DNA of 64,000 bases from the NCBI GenBank assembly GCA_016178725.1, contig JACOSV010000045.1:1-64000 (forward strand), read 5' to 3'. How positions within the stretch are numbered: the first letter of the stretch is position 1; each line of letters begins with the position of its first letter. The notes below the pieces were generated by a model. The model saw nothing but the letters and a program-made list of their open reading frames with translations. It had not been told where the DNA came from and did not search any database. Made by a program: the position numbers and the translations under genes. The DNA is from Candidatus Eiseniibacteriota bacterium. Lineage in GTDB: Bacteria; Eisenbacteria; RBG-16-71-46. Below are positions 1 through 12,072 of the stretch, one piece after another.

Positions 1-174
1 GACGGGGCCGGCTCGGTAAACCCCACCTGGAGCAAGACCGCATAGAGGGGGAGGAGTGTGACCCGCTCCGTTACCACCCCAGGGTCGGTCGCACGAGGCG
101 TCCGGAAACGAACGCCCCAGATGAATGATCACCACGGAGTGATCCGACAGAATTCGGCTTACGGGAAACTCGGT
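1..174 (+). ncRNA. rnpB: RNase P RNA, 3' part (5' end outside window)
   Basis: This is the 3' portion of the catalytic RNA that trims the 5' leader of pre-tRNAs. The order of conserved pieces matches bacterial type A RNase P RNA: a GGTAAACCCCACC block (the loop that pairs with the tRNA CCA end), then GAGCAAGACC followed by ATAG near 31-47, then AGATGAATGATCACC at 119-133, and GACAGAATTCGGCTTA at 146-161. No open reading frame on either strand explains these blocks. The 3' end near 174 is estimated by comparison with the known E. coli RNA and could be off by several bases. A strong hairpin follows directly. A covariance-model search with more upstream sequence would settle the ends. Confidence 0.9.
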
Positions 175-180
175 GTTCGT

Positions 181-212
181 GCGCGCCCGGCGGTTCCACA
201 CGCCGGGCGCGC
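181..212 (+). terminator. Hairpin after rnpB, probable terminator
   Basis: There is a perfect 12-bp inverted repeat, GCGCGCCCGGCG at 181-192 and CGCCGGGCGCGC at 201-212, with an 8-base loop. No T-run follows, so it is an atypical intrinsic terminator or a 3'-end-protecting structure. Its place right after the RNase P RNA supports a role in ending that transcript. Confidence 0.6.
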
Positions 213-354
213 GTCGTTGAGCGCGTGGCGATGAGCGTCGCGTCGCGCGCACGGCGGCCGCGGTCCGCGGTCCGCCGTCTTGAACCGCATGGGGGCGCCT
301 GATAGCGTGCGATCGCGCCCGAACCAGGACCCCGGTTCGCGCCGCCCCGCCGCC

Positions 355-2066
355 ATGACGCAGACCCTGCCCGTCCCATCGCCCTGGGTGATCCATCCGC
401 GCTCGCAGCCCGCGCTCGCGCTGGATCTGGCGCGCTCGCTCGGGGCGCCGCCCGCGATCGGCCACGTGCTCGTGAACCGGGGGCTCGCCGACCTCGCCGC
501 GGTCGGCGAGTTCCTGCACCCGACGATCGACGCGCTCCACGATCCGTTCCTGCTGCTCGATCTCGATCGCGCCGTCGAGCGGATTGAACGCGCGCTCGCG
601 GGCGGGGAGCGCGTGCTCGTTCAGGGCGACTACGACGTCGACGGGATCACCTCGACGTACCTGCTGACGACGGCGCTCACCGAGCTCGGTGGACGGATCG
701 AAACCCGCATTCCGCACCGCACGCGCGACGGGTACGGTCTGACCGTGGCGGCCGTGGACGAGGCGGAGCGCCGCCGCTGCACGCTGATCGTCACGGTGGA
801 CTGCGGCATCATGGCGGTCGAGGCCGTGGCCGAGGCGCGCAGGCGCGGCATCGATACCGTGATCACCGACCATCACGAGCCCGCCGCGCGCCTGCCCGAC
901 GCCGCGGCGGTCGTCAACCCGCGCCGGCCCGGCTGCCCCTATCCGTTCAAGTCGCTGGCCGGCGTCGGCGTCACGTTCAAGCTCGTCGAGGCGCTGTTCC
1001 TGCGCCGCGGCAACCGCGCGCGCACCGAGGGATTCCTCGAGATCGTGGCGCTCGGCACGATCGCCGACGTGGTGCCGCTCGTGCGCGAGAACCGAGTGCT
1101 CGCCGCCCTCGGACTCGATCGCCTGCACCGCACGCGCCATCTCGGACTCCGGGCGCTGCTCGAGCGCGACGGTCTGGCCGGACGCCGGCTCACGAGCGGA
1201 CAGGTGGCGTTCGTGCTCGCGCCGCGCATCAACGCGGCGGGACGCATGGGCAATGCGGAGCAGGCGCTGCGCCTGCTCATGGCCCGCGACGAGGATGAGG
1301 CGCGCGCGTGCGCCGAGAGCCTCGAGGACGACAACGACCGGCGCCGCAGCTTCGACGAGCAGGCGGCCGCCGACGCCGCGGCCCGCGTCGAGGCCGAGCT
1401 CGACTGGCCGCGCTGCGCCTCGATTCTGATGTGGTCGGACACGTGGCACGCGGGCGTGCTCGGCATCGTCGCCTCGCGGCTGGTCGAGCGCTTCCAGCGT
1501 CCAACGATGCTCGTGGCGCTCGACGGCGACCGCGGACGCGGATCGGGCCGCAGCCTCGGCGGGCTCGACCTGACGCGCGTGCTCGACGGCTGCGCGGACC
1601 TGCTCGAAGCGTACGGCGGCCACGCGCTCGCGGCCGGGCTCACGGTGCATCGCGACCGGCTGCCGGAGCTGCGCGAGCGCTTCGAGAAGCTGGTCGCGGA
1701 ACGCGTCGACCTGGCGCAGCTCGCGCGTCCGCTCGAGATCGACGCCGATGTCGCCGTGGGCGACTGCGGCGACGCGCTCGTGGACTGGACCGAACGGCTC
1801 GCGCCGCACGGGCTCGACAATCCCGAGCCGGTGCTGCGCGTCGCGCGCGCCGAGGTGTTGAGCGTCGGCACCGCCGCGGGCGGCAAGCACCTGCGCCTCG
1901 TCGTGCGCGAGGGCACGGCGGTCGCCGAGGCGATCGGATTCGGCATGGGCGCCGAGATCGCGGGCGGGCGGCGCGCCCGCACCTGCGCGGTCGCGTTCGC
2001 GCCGATCCGCGACCGCTGGAACGGCGCGACCCGCATCCAGCTCAAGCTGAAGGGAGTGCGCTGGTC

Positions 2067-2070
<4 letters not shown>
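355..2070 (+). CDS. recJ: Single-stranded-DNA-specific exonuclease RecJ
   Basis: RecJ is a 5'-3' single-strand DNA exonuclease acting in recombination and mismatch or base-excision repair. The 571-residue protein has the usual length. The DHH phosphoesterase domain carries GDYDVDG (Asp92, Asp94, Asp96), a DCG motif and the signature DHH at 172-174. A DHHA1 domain with GGH and AAG lies near residue 420, followed by an OB-like C-terminal region. I chose ATG 355 rather than the in-frame ATG 280 because homology begins just after it and the upstream residues look non-coding. Its stop overlaps the start of rel by four bases, so the two are probably translationally coupled. Confidence 0.93.
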
Positions 2071-4282
<2,212 letters not shown>

Positions 4283-4286
<4 letters not shown>

Positions 4287-4741
4287 GGGCGCTGGTCCAG
4301 CGCGTGGCGCGCGCGCGCGTCACGGTGGACGGCGCAGGGCGCGGCGCGATCGAGCGCGGGCTGCTCGTGCTGCTCGGCGCGACGCACGCCGACGACGCGG
4401 CAGCGGCCGAGTGGCTGGCGCGAAGGGTCGCGGGGCTGCGCGTGTTCGCGGACGAGGCGGGCCACATGAACTTGGACCTCGCGGCGGCCGGCGGGCGCGC
4501 GCTGGTGGTCCCGCAGTTCACGCTCTACGGCGACGCACGGCGCGGCCGGCGCCCCGAGTTCACCGCCGCCGCCCCGCCGGAACAGGCCGAGCCGCTGTTC
4601 GAGCGCTTCTGCGCGGCGCTGGCGGGCGAGGGCGTCGCGGTCGAGCGCGGCGTGTTCCGCGCCCACATGCAGGTCGAGCTCGTGAACGACGGACCGGTGA
4701 CGCTGATGATCGAGAGCCCCGCGCCGGGTGCTGCGCCGTGA
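4283..4741 (+). CDS. dtd: D-aminoacyl-tRNA deacylase
   Basis: Dtd hydrolyses D-aminoacyl-tRNAs (and Gly-tRNA-Ala), protecting translation from mischarging. The 152-residue length is typical. The N-terminus MRALVQRVARARVTVDG and the C-terminal VELVNDGPVTLMIES, holding the Gly-cisPro active-site motif, are clear. The usual SQFTL motif reads PQFTL here, a change at a normally conserved serine. The ATG overlaps the rel stop (ATGA), and the gene's stop overlaps the maf start. The rel-dtd neighbourhood is common in many bacteria. Confidence 0.92.
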
Positions 4742-5328
4742 AGCCGCGGCGGGCACTGTTCTGGAACGGGGCGGGCGCGCTGGTGCTGGCGTCCGCCTCG
4801 CCGCGGCGGGTCGCGCTGCTGCGGCAGGCGGGGGTGTCGTTCACGGTCGTGGATCCGGGGCCCGATCGCGACTGGCCCGGTGCGGCGGAGCCGCGCGTCG
4901 GCGTGCGCGCGCTCGCGCTCGAGAAGGCGCGCCGCGTCGCGGCGCGGCGCCCGGATCGGGTCGTGATCGGGGCCGACACCGTGGTCGTGCTGCGTGGCCA
5001 GCGGCTCGGCAAGCCGCACGACGCCGACGAGTCGGCCGCGATGCTGCAGCGCCTGCACGGCCGGACGCACGAGGTGTGGACGGGCATCGCGGTCGTGCGC
5101 GGCCACGAGACGCGCACCGCGTCCGAGATGACGCGGGTTCAGTTCGCGCGCATGAGCCCCGCGGAGATCGAGGCCTACGTGCGGAGCGGCGAGCCGCTCG
5201 ACAAGGCCGGGGCGTACGGGATCCAGGGGCTCGCGGGCCAGTTCGTGCGCCGGATCGAGGGCGACTACGCGAACGTCGTCGGCCTGCCCGTCGCCCGCCT
5301 GCGCCAGATCCTGCGCGAGTTCGAGTGA
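4738..5328 (+). CDS. maf: Maf-family nucleotide pyrophosphatase
   Basis: Maf proteins hydrolyse non-canonical or methylated nucleoside triphosphates, such as dTTP, UTP or modified pyrimidines, to monophosphates. The 196-residue protein has the ASASPRR motif near its N-terminus, GADTVV in the middle, and the conserved SGEPLDKAGAYGIQG segment followed by ANVVGLPV. The GTG start at 4738 overlaps the dtd stop and is the last of three four-base overlaps in the recJ-rel-dtd-maf unit. Which Maf subfamily (YhdE-like or YceF-like) it belongs to cannot be told from these motifs alone. Confidence 0.9.
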   Translation: MKPRRALFWNGAGALVLASASPRRVALLRQAGVSFTVVDPGPDRDWPGAAEPRVGVRALALEKARRVAARRPDRVVIGADTVVVLRGQRLGKPHDADESAAMLQRLHGRTHEVWTGIAVVRGHETRTASEMTRVQFARMSPAEIEAYVRSGEPLDKAGAYGIQGLAGQFVRRIEGDYANVVGLPVARLRQILREFE

Positions 5329-5366
5329 GCCGGATTGCCGGTGAGGGGCGGGGCTCTCGCGAGTTT

Positions 5367-5393
5367 CGGACGTTCCCTGCGGGGACATGTCCG
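5367..5393 (+). terminator. Imperfect hairpin between maf and rplM
   Basis: CGGAC at 5367-5371 can pair with GTCCG at 5389-5393, and TCCC can pair with GGGGA inside it, giving an interrupted stem with a TGC loop. It lies after the recJ-rel-dtd-maf unit and before the rplM promoter. No T-run follows, so its role as a terminator is only suggested. Confidence 0.35.
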
Positions 5394-5419
5394 TCCTCCC
5401 TGCACTCACGCCGGCCTTC

Positions 5420-5449
5420 TTGACGCCCTTCGCGGCTTCGTGCTAGCGT
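5420..5449 (+). promoter_or_regulatory. Sigma-70-type promoter for rplM-rpsI
   Basis: TTGACG at 5420-5425 and TAGCGT at 5444-5449 are separated by 18 bases, and a TGC precedes the -10 as in extended -10 promoters. The leader to the rplM start would be about 130 bases long, enough for a ribosomal-protein autoregulatory structure, though I could not identify one. Confidence 0.6.
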
Positions 5450-5586
5450 GCCGCGTTTCTTGGGGATAGCAGCGGTATCGTGCGGCGCGCACGGGGGCCC
5501 GCGGCCCTCGCGCATCGGCGCCGTGTTTCGATGTGCCCGCCCGATCCGCGACGATCGCAGGCGGGGTCCCGACGGATGGAGGATGC

Positions 5587-6015
5587 ATGAAGACGTATTC
5601 CGCGCGGCCCGATGACATCCGGCGCCAGTGGTTCGTGGTGGATGCCTCGGGCAAGACGCTCGGTCGCCTCGCGACCGGTGTCGCGACCGTGCTCAAGGGC
5701 AAGCACAAGCCGATCTTCACGCCGCACATGGACACCGGCGATCACGTGGTCGTGATCAACGCGGCGAAGATCGCGCTCACCGGGACCAAGGCGACCGACA
5801 AGCGCTATTTCCGGCACACACTCTATCCGGGCGGCGCGCACTGGATCAGCATCCGCGAGCTGATGGAGAAGCATCCCGACCGCGTCCTGACGCAGGCGGT
5901 GCGCGGCATGATGCCCAAGACCAAGCTGGGACGGGCGATGATGAAGAAGCTCAAGGTGTACGGAGGCGCCGAGCATCCGCACGCGGCCCAGAGCCCGAGC
6001 CCCTGGCCCTACTGA
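5587..6015 (+). CDS. rplM: 50S ribosomal protein L13
   Basis: L13 is an early-assembling protein of the large subunit that binds 23S rRNA. The 142 residues match the family from [20 protein letters not shown] through [11 protein letters not shown]-like and [10 protein letters not shown] motifs to the end. The ATG at 5587 is preceded by GGAGG at 5579-5583; the in-frame ATG upstream at 5533 adds residues unlike L13. rpsI follows 26 bases later, the near-universal L13-S9 pairing. Confidence 0.97.
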   Translation: MKTYSARPDDIRRQWFVVDASGKTLGRLATGVATVLKGKHKPIFTPHMDTGDHVVVINAAKIALTGTKATDKRYFRHTLYPGGAHWISIRELMEKHPDRVLTQAVRGMMPKTKLGRAMMKKLKVYGGAEHPHAAQSPSPWPY

Positions 6016-6041
6016 AACCCGACGACGGAGATCCTCGCGAC

Positions 6042-6440
6042 ATGAACGTGACGCAGACCGTGAAGCCGCGCACCGGCCGGCGCAAGGAGGCCGTGGCGCG
6101 CGTGCGACTCACGGCCGGCACCGGCAAGCTGACCGTCAACGACCGCACGCCGCTCGAGTACCTGTCGCGGGCGACCCTGGTTCAGCACGCGGTCCACGCG
6201 CTGACGGTGACCAACACCGCCGGCAAGTACGACGTGGTCGCGCGCGTGCACGGGGGCGGCTTGAGCGGTCAGGCGGGCGCGCTGCGCATGGCGATCGCGC
6301 GCGCGCTGGTGGCCGAGGACGAGGCGCTGCGCGGGCTGCTCGGGCGCGAAGGCCTGCTCACGCGCGACGCGCGGATGAAGGAACGCAAGAAGTACGGACA
6401 GCCGGGCGCGCGCAAGCGCTTCCAGTTCAGCAAGCGGTAG
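6042..6440 (+). CDS. rpsI: 30S ribosomal protein S9
   Basis: S9 sits in the head of the small subunit with its C-terminal tail reaching the P-site tRNA. The 132-residue protein has the family core ([22 protein letters not shown]) and the typical basic end [17 protein letters not shown], finishing in Lys-Arg as required for tRNA contact. It starts with ATG behind a GGAG at 6027-6030 and forms an operon with rplM. The 139 bases to rpsB hold no clear promoter. Confidence 0.97.
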   Translation: MNVTQTVKPRTGRRKEAVARVRLTAGTGKLTVNDRTPLEYLSRATLVQHAVHALTVTNTAGKYDVVARVHGGGLSGQAGALRMAIARALVAEDEALRGLLGREGLLTRDARMKERKKYGQPGARKRFQFSKR

Positions 6441-6579
6441 CCACGCAGGGTCGGCCGGTCCGGCGGCCCGCGATCACACACGCCCCGTTCGGTGACGCCG
6501 GGGGTCCCGTCCGATTCGACGGGGAAGGCGTCGCGGCACGGCGAGGGCGGACGACACAACCCCAGGGGGAGGCAACGCG

Positions 6580-7353
6580 GTGGCCGAGATCGGCATGAAG
6601 GATCTGCTCGAAGCGGGAGTGCACTTCGGGCATCAGACGCGGCGATGGAATCCGCAGATGAAGCGCTTCATCTTCATGGAGCGCAATGGCATCTACATCA
6701 TCGACCTGCAGAAGACGATCAAGTGCATCCAGGACGCGCGCGCCGCGATCGAGAAGGCCGTGCGCGGCGGCGGGCACCTCCTGTTCGTGGCCACCAAGAA
6801 GCAGGCCAAGCAGGTCGTGGCCGAGGAAGCGACGCGCTCGGGTATGTTCTACGTCACCGAGCGCTGGCTCGGCGGCATGCTGACCAACTTCAAGACCATC
6901 CGCAGCAGCGTCAAGCGGCTCAAGGATCTCGACCGCATGGCGACCGACGGCACCTTCGAGAAGCTCGCGAAGAAAGAGGTCGCGCGGTTGTCGCGCGAGC
7001 GCGCGCGTCTCGAGTTCGCCTTCGCGGGCATCAAGGAGATGCCGGGCCTGCCGGCGCTGGTGTTCATTATCGACACCAAGAAGGAGAAGATCGCGGTCGC
7101 CGAGGCCAACCGGCTGGGCATCCCGATCGTGGGCGTCGTCGACACCAACTGCGACCCCAACGTCATCGACTTTCCGATCCCGGGCAACGACGACGCGATC
7201 CGTGCCCTGCGGCTGTTCGCGCGGCTGGTCGCCGACACGGTCGGCGAAGCGCGGGCGACGGCGCTCGAGGGGCGCGACCAGGAGACGGTCTCGTTCGGGG
7301 GCGAAGGGGTCGAGGGCGAGAGCGAGACGGCGCCGACCGCAACCGTTCGTTAG
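6580..7353 (+). CDS. rpsB: 30S ribosomal protein S2
   Basis: S2 joins the small subunit late, near the S1 binding site. The 257-residue protein has the classic N-terminus ([27 protein letters not shown]), the [13 protein letters not shown] motif and the nucleotide-binding-like core ending at [21 protein letters not shown] 6580 is chosen because it follows a strong AGGGGGAGG at 6564-6572. A short acidic tail extends past the usual end. It opens the conserved rpsB-tsf-pyrH-frr order. Confidence 0.96.
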   Translation: MAEIGMKDLLEAGVHFGHQTRRWNPQMKRFIFMERNGIYIIDLQKTIKCIQDARAAIEKAVRGGGHLLFVATKKQAKQVVAEEATRSGMFYVTERWLGGMLTNFKTIRSSVKRLKDLDRMATDGTFEKLAKKEVARLSRERARLEFAFAGIKEMPGLPALVFIIDTKKEKIAVAEANRLGIPIVGVVDTNCDPNVIDFPIPGNDDAIRALRLFARLVADTVGEARATALEGRDQETVSFGGEGVEGESETAPTATVR

Positions 7354-7422
7354 GCCCGTTGGCCGTCCACCATCGCCCGTTCGCGCCCGGCGCGCGAGCG
7401 GGCGTTCCAACACGGGAGTGAG

Positions 7423-8019
7423 ATGCCGATCACCGCGGATCAGGTCAAGCAGCTCCGGGACATGACCGGGGCAGGGATGATGGAGTGCAAGAAGGCGCTC
7501 GCCGACACCGGCGGCGACCTCGAGAGGGCGGTGGACGCGCTGCGCAAGAGGGGCGCCGCCAATGCTGAGAAGCGCAGCGGCCGTGCGGCGCAGGAAGGCC
7601 GCGTCGACAGCTACATCCACCCCGGCAACCGCGTCGGCGTGCTGATCGAGATCAACTGCGAGACCGACTTCGTCGCGCGCACCGACGAGTTCGGCGAGCT
7701 CGTGCGGAACATCGCCATGCAGGCCGCCGCCGCCGGCGCCGAGTACGTGCGCCGCGAAGAGGTGCCGGCCGAGCGCGTCGGCCGCGAGCGCGACGTCCTG
7801 GCGGGAGCGGCCGAGCTGAAGGGCAAGCCGGCCGCGATCCTCGACAAGATCGTCACCGGCAAGCTCGACAAGTTCTTCGCCGGGGTGTGCCTGCTCGAGC
7901 AGGCGTACATCCGCGACGACAAGCGCACGGTTGCCGACATCGTCCAGGAAGCGGCGACGAAGACCGGCGAGAACATCGTCGTGCGGCGGTTCGTGCGCTT
8001 CCGGCTCGGCCAGGACTAG
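7423..8019 (+). CDS. tsf: Elongation factor Ts
   Basis: EF-Ts recycles EF-Tu from GDP to GTP. The 198-residue protein is the short form common outside Proteobacteria: a UBA-like N-terminus ([20 protein letters not shown]), the invariant [15 protein letters not shown] motif that contacts EF-Tu, and a reduced C-terminal core. The ATG at 7423 follows GGGAGTG. It sits 69 bases after rpsB and two bases before the TTG of pyrH. Confidence 0.96.
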   Translation: MPITADQVKQLRDMTGAGMMECKKALADTGGDLERAVDALRKRGAANAEKRSGRAAQEGRVDSYIHPGNRVGVLIEINCETDFVARTDEFGELVRNIAMQAAAAGAEYVRREEVPAERVGRERDVLAGAAELKGKPAAILDKIVTGKLDKFFAGVCLLEQAYIRDDKRTVADIVQEAATKTGENIVVRRFVRFRLGQD

Positions 8020-8021
8020 CC

Positions 8022-8744
8022 TTGGCGGCGCGCTACCAGCGCATTCTGCTCAAGCTCTCCGGCGAGATCCTCGCCGGGGAGGCGGGACACGGCATCGACG
8101 AGCCCGTGATCGACGGGCTCGCCGGCGAGATCCGCGACGTGCACGCGCTCGGCGTGCAGATCGGGATCGTGCTCGGCGGCGGCAACATCTTCCGCGGCCT
8201 CGCCGCGAGCGCACGCGGCATGGACCGCGTCGCCGCCGACTACATGGGCATGATGGCGACGGTCATCAACAGCCTCGCGCTGCAGCACTTCCTCGAAAAG
8301 CGCGGCGTCTACACGCGCGTGATGTCTGCGATCGAAATGGCGCGGGTCTGCGAGCCGTACATCCGGCGGCGCGCAGTGCGCCATCTCGAGAAGAACCGCG
8401 TCGTGATCCTCGCCGCCGGCACCGGCAATCCCTACTTCACGACCGACACCGCCGCCGCGCTGCGGGCGATCGAGACCGGCGCCGACGTGATCCTCAAGGC
8501 GACGCGCGTCGACGGCATCTACAGCGGCGACCCGCTCAAGGACGCCTCGGCCACCTTCTTTCCACGGATCAGCTATCTGGATATCCTGAACCGCGGACTC
8601 AAGGTCATGGATTCGACCGCCATCTCGCTGTGCATGGACAACCGGCTGCCTCTGGTCGTGTTCAACGTCGGCGTCCGCGGCAATCTGCTCAAGGTCGTGC
8701 AGGGTGAGGCGGTGGGGACCCGCGTGGGAGAGGCCGAAGCATGA
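8022..8744 (+). CDS. pyrH: UMP kinase
   Basis: PyrH phosphorylates UMP to UDP in pyrimidine nucleotide synthesis. The 240-residue protein belongs to the amino-acid-kinase fold family, with the LLKLSGE N-terminal lysine loop, [12 protein letters not shown], and the [11 protein letters not shown] motif. The start is a TTG at 8022, two bases after the tsf stop, because homology begins immediately after it and no ATG or GTG lies nearby. Its last four bases overlap frr (ATGA). Confidence 0.95.
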   Translation: MAARYQRILLKLSGEILAGEAGHGIDEPVIDGLAGEIRDVHALGVQIGIVLGGGNIFRGLAASARGMDRVAADYMGMMATVINSLALQHFLEKRGVYTRVMSAIEMARVCEPYIRRRAVRHLEKNRVVILAAGTGNPYFTTDTAAALRAIETGADVILKATRVDGIYSGDPLKDASATFFPRISYLDILNRGLKVMDSTAISLCMDNRLPLVVFNVGVRGNLLKVVQGEAVGTRVGEAEA

Positions 8745-9295
8745 ACAGGATTCTGGTGGATGCCGAGGAGCGCATGAAGAAGGCGCTCGAGGGAACGCGC
8801 CGCGAGCTGTCGGGGCTGCGGACGGGCAAGGCGTCGCCGGCGCTGCTCGACATCGTCAAGGTCGAGGCGTACGGGCAGATGATGTCGCTCAAGGAGCTCG
8901 GACAGGTGAGCGCGCCCGAACCGCGGCTGCTGGTCGTGCAGCCGTACGACAAGGCCATGGTCAAGGCGGTCTCGCGCGGGATCGCCATGGCCGAGCTCGG
9001 GCTCAATCCCACCGACGACGGCACCGTCGTGCGGATTCCGATCCCCGCGCTCACCGAGGAGCGGCGCAAGGACATGGTGAAGCTGGTCGCCAAGTACACG
9101 GAAGAGGGCCGCGTCCACGTGCGCCAGGTGCGCCATGACGTCAACAAGGACGTGAAGCACCAGCAGGACGCGGGCACCCTCGCCGAGGACGACGGCAAGC
9201 GCCTGATCGCCGACGTGCAGAAGCTCACCGACAAGTACATCGCGCTGCTCGACGAGCTCCTCAAGAAGAAGACCGCGGAAGTGATGGAGGTCTAG
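8741..9295 (+). CDS. frr: Ribosome recycling factor
   Basis: With EF-G this factor splits the post-termination ribosome. The 184 residues match the family length of about 185, with [19 protein letters not shown] in the first third, [16 protein letters not shown], and the [10 protein letters not shown] motif of the three-helix bundle. The ATG overlaps the pyrH stop. uppS starts 16 bases further on. Confidence 0.96.
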   Translation: MNRILVDAEERMKKALEGTRRELSGLRTGKASPALLDIVKVEAYGQMMSLKELGQVSAPEPRLLVVQPYDKAMVKAVSRGIAMAELGLNPTDDGTVVRIPIPALTEERRKDMVKLVAKYTEEGRVHVRQVRHDVNKDVKHQQDAGTLAEDDGKRLIADVQKLTDKYIALLDELLKKKTAEVMEV

Positions 9296-9311
9296 CTTCC
9301 CGGGAGGACGC

Positions 9312-10043
9312 TTGCCCACCCGAACATTCACGCCCGAGCAGCTCAAGGCGCGCGGGGTCATCCCGCGTCACGTCGCGATCATCATGGACGGCAACGGGCG
9401 CTGGGCGAAGGCGCGCGGCGTGCCGCGCCTGATGGGGCACCGCGCCGGCCGCGAGTCGGTGCGCGAGGCGGTGAAGGGCTGCGTCGCGCTGGGCGTCGAG
9501 GTGCTGACGCTCTACACGTTCTCGACCGAGAACTGGAACCGGCCCCGGCGCGAGATCGCGGCGCTCATGACGATCCTCCGCCAGACGCTGCGCGCCGAGC
9601 GCCGCGAGCTGCGCGAGAACAACGTGCGCCTCGCGGTCATCGGCCGCGCCGGCGATCTGCCGCCCGAGGTCGTGCGCGCGATCGCCGAGACGCAGGAATA
9701 CCTGGCGGGCTGCGACGGCCTGCTGCTCAACCTCGCGCTCTCGTACAGCGGCCGCGCCGAACTCGTCGACGCCGTGCGCGCACTGATCGCCGAGGGCGTG
9801 GACGGCAATCCGCTCGACGAGGCGCGCGTGTCGGCACACCTCTACACCGCGGGCCTGCCGGACCCCGATCTCCTGATCCGCACCAGCGGTGAGATGCGCA
9901 TCTCCAACTTCATGCTCTGGCAGCTCGCCTACACCGAACTCTGGATCACCGACACGCTGTGGCCCGATTTCCGGCGCCGGCACCTCTATCAGGCGGTCGC
10001 CGAATTCCAGGGCCGCGAGCGGCGCTTCGGGCGGGTGGATTGA
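9312..10043 (+). CDS. uppS: Isoprenyl (undecaprenyl) diphosphate synthase
   Basis: This cis-prenyltransferase condenses isopentenyl units onto farnesyl diphosphate to make the undecaprenyl lipid carrier for peptidoglycan and O-antigen. The 243-residue protein carries the diphosphate-binding MDGNGRWAK motif, GHRAG, LTLYTFSTENWNRP, and the C-terminal DPDLLIRTSGEMRISNFMLWQ region. The start is TTG 9312, preceded by GGGAGGA at 9302-9308. The stop overlaps the TTG of cdsA (TTGA). Confidence 0.95.
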   Translation: MPTRTFTPEQLKARGVIPRHVAIIMDGNGRWAKARGVPRLMGHRAGRESVREAVKGCVALGVEVLTLYTFSTENWNRPRREIAALMTILRQTLRAERRELRENNVRLAVIGRAGDLPPEVVRAIAETQEYLAGCDGLLLNLALSYSGRAELVDAVRALIAEGVDGNPLDEARVSAHLYTAGLPDPDLLIRTSGEMRISNFMLWQLAYTELWITDTLWPDFRRRHLYQAVAEFQGRERRFGRVD

Positions 10044-10900
10044 CGCCGGCCGCGGCGCGGCCCTCGGCGTGGGCGCTGCGGCTGCGCGTCGCGAGCGCGG
10101 TGCTCTTCCTGCCGGTGCTCGTGCTGCTCGCACGCGCGGGCGGGTTCGCGTTCTGGGCGTTCGTCGCGGTGCAGGTGACACTCGGACTGATCGAGTTCTA
10201 CCGCATGATGCGCGGGATCGGTCTCCGTCCGTCCCGCCGGCTCGGCATCGTCGCGGCGCTCGGCCTGCTGTGGGTGTGCTGGCGGCCCGATACGCCGCAC
10301 GTCGGCTTCCTCGCCACGTTCGCGCTGCTGCTGGTGCTCGCGCTCGAGCTGCGCCGGCCCGAAGCGCATCGCCGCGTCGAGGACATCGCCGTCACGTCGT
10401 TCGGCGTGCTCTACGTCGGCTGGCTCTCGGCGCACCTCGTGCTGCTGCGAGAGCTGCCGTGGCGGGCCGGGACCGCCTATGCGCAGGGCGCCGCGTTCGT
10501 GCTGCTCGCATTCTTCCTCGCCTGGAGCTGCGACAGCGCCGCGTATCTCGTGGGCCGCCTCATCGGGCGCACGCGTCCGTGGGCGCGGATCTCGCCCGGC
10601 AAGTCGCTCGAGGGCAACGTCGCCGGGCTGGCGGCCGCGGTGGCCGCGGCGTTCATCGCGCGCCGCTGGTTCGCGCCGTTCCTCGGCGTCGCGGATGCGG
10701 CGGCGCTGGGCGTGCTGGTCGGCCTCTTCGCGCAGGTGGGCGATCTCGTGGAATCGCTGCTCAAGCGCGACACCGCGCACGGCGTCTCGTCGGATCTGAT
10801 CCCGGGCCACGGCGGCGTCCTCGACCGCTTCGACAGCCTCTACTTCGCCGCGCCGGTCGTCTACTACTACCTGGCGATCGTCGTGTTCCGGGTCCCGTGA
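10040..10900 (+). CDS. cdsA: Phosphatidate cytidylyltransferase
   Basis: CdsA makes CDP-diacylglycerol from phosphatidate and CTP at the inner membrane, feeding all phospholipid synthesis. The 286-residue protein has several hydrophobic segments and the C-terminal family signature GDLVESLLKR followed by PGHGGVLDRFDS. The metal-binding Asp of GD and the Asp residues of LDRFD are present. The Lys-Asp pair normally found between KR and PGHGG reads Gly-Val here. The TTG start at 10040 overlaps the uppS stop; no better start lies in frame before the first membrane segment. Confidence 0.9.
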   Translation: MTPAAARPSAWALRLRVASAVLFLPVLVLLARAGGFAFWAFVAVQVTLGLIEFYRMMRGIGLRPSRRLGIVAALGLLWVCWRPDTPHVGFLATFALLLVLALELRRPEAHRRVEDIAVTSFGVLYVGWLSAHLVLLRELPWRAGTAYAQGAAFVLLAFFLAWSCDSAAYLVGRLIGRTRPWARISPGKSLEGNVAGLAAAVAAAFIARRWFAPFLGVADAAALGVLVGLFAQVGDLVESLLKRDTAHGVSSDLIPGHGGVLDRFDSLYFAAPVVYYYLAIVVFRVP

Positions 10901-10902
10901 CG

Positions 10903-12072
10903 ATGCGCACGGTGGCGGTGCTCGGCGCGACCGGGTCGATCGGCGGGCAGGCGCTCGAGGTCGCGGAGGCGCATCGCGACCGCCTGCGCGTCACGGCGCT
11001 CTCGGCCGGATCTCGGCTCGACGCGCTGGAGGCGCTGGTGCGCCGCGTCGCGCCCGAATGGACGGCGCTCGAGCGCGCGGACGACGCCGATGCGGCGCGG
11101 CGCCGGCTGGAGGACGCGGCTCGCGCCGCGGGCGTGCGGCAGCCACGCGTCCTGGTCGGCGTCGGCGCCGGCGCCCGGCTCGCCGCCGAGAGCGGCGCGG
11201 ACATCGTGGTCAACGGCATCGTCGGTGCGGTGGGGCTCGAGGCCTCGCTCGCCACCCTCGCGCGCGGCGCGCGGCTCGCGCTCGCCAACAAGGAGTCGCT
11301 GGTGGTCGGCGGGCCTCTGGTGCGCGCGGCGCTCGCCCGGGGCGGGAGCCTCGTGCCGGTGGACAGCGAGCACAGCGCGGCGTGGCTCTGCCTCGGCGGC
11401 CGGCCCGCCGCCGAGGTCGCGCGGCTCACGCTCACCGCTTCGGGCGGGGCGCTGCGCGATCATCCCGACTGGCGGCGCGCGACGCGCGACGAGGTGCTCG
11501 CGCATCCGGTGTGGGCGATGGGGCAGCGGATCACGGTGGATTCGGCGCTGCTCTTCAACAAGGGTCTCGAGCTGATCGAGGCGCGCTGGCTGTTCGATCT
11601 CGACTGGCCGCGTCTCGAGGCGGTCGTGCACCGCGAGGCGCGCGTCCACGCGATCGCGGCGTTCACCGACGGCACGCTCATCGCCCAGGCGGCGCGTGCC
11701 GACATGCGCCTGCCGATCCAGCTCGCGCTGTCGTGGCCCGAGCACTGGCCGGGGCTCACGCCGGCGCTCGATCCGCGCGATCTCGCCGGGCTTTCGTTCG
11801 AGCCGATCCCGGCCGGCCGCCACCCGGCGTTCGACCTCGCGCTCGCCGCCGGCCGGGCCGGCGGCACGGCGCCGTGCGCGCTCAATGCCGCCGACGAGGT
11901 CGCGGTCGCCGCGTTCCTGGACGGGCGCGCGACGCTCGGCGAGGTGCCGCAGACGATCGCGCGCGTCATGGACGCGCATCGGCCGGAGCCGATCGAGTCG
12001 CTCGCGCAGCTGCGCGCCGTGGACGCCTGGGCGCGCGAGGCGGCGCGCGCGGCCGTGGCGCGGCGCGCATGA
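10903..12072 (+). CDS. dxr: 1-deoxy-D-xylulose 5-phosphate reductoisomerase
   Basis: Dxr commits deoxyxylulose phosphate to the MEP isoprenoid pathway, using NADPH. The 389-residue protein starts with the NADPH-binding GATGSIG motif at 8-14, has NKESLVVGG, and the substrate and metal site VDSEHSA with Ser155-Glu156-His157. I use ATG 10903; a GTG at 10897 overlapping the cdsA stop is possible and adds two residues. It supplies precursors for uppS just upstream. Its last four bases overlap the next gene. Confidence 0.95.
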   Translation: MRTVAVLGATGSIGGQALEVAEAHRDRLRVTALSAGSRLDALEALVRRVAPEWTALERADDADAARRRLEDAARAAGVRQPRVLVGVGAGARLAAESGADIVVNGIVGAVGLEASLATLARGARLALANKESLVVGGPLVRAALARGGSLVPVDSEHSAAWLCLGGRPAAEVARLTLTASGGALRDHPDWRRATRDEVLAHPVWAMGQRITVDSALLFNKGLELIEARWLFDLDWPRLEAVVHREARVHAIAAFTDGTLIAQAARADMRLPIQLALSWPEHWPGLTPALDPRDLAGLSFEPIPAGRHPAFDLALAAGRAGGTAPCALNAADEVAVAAFLDGRATLGEVPQTIARVMDAHRPEPIESLAQLRAVDAWAREAARAAVARRA

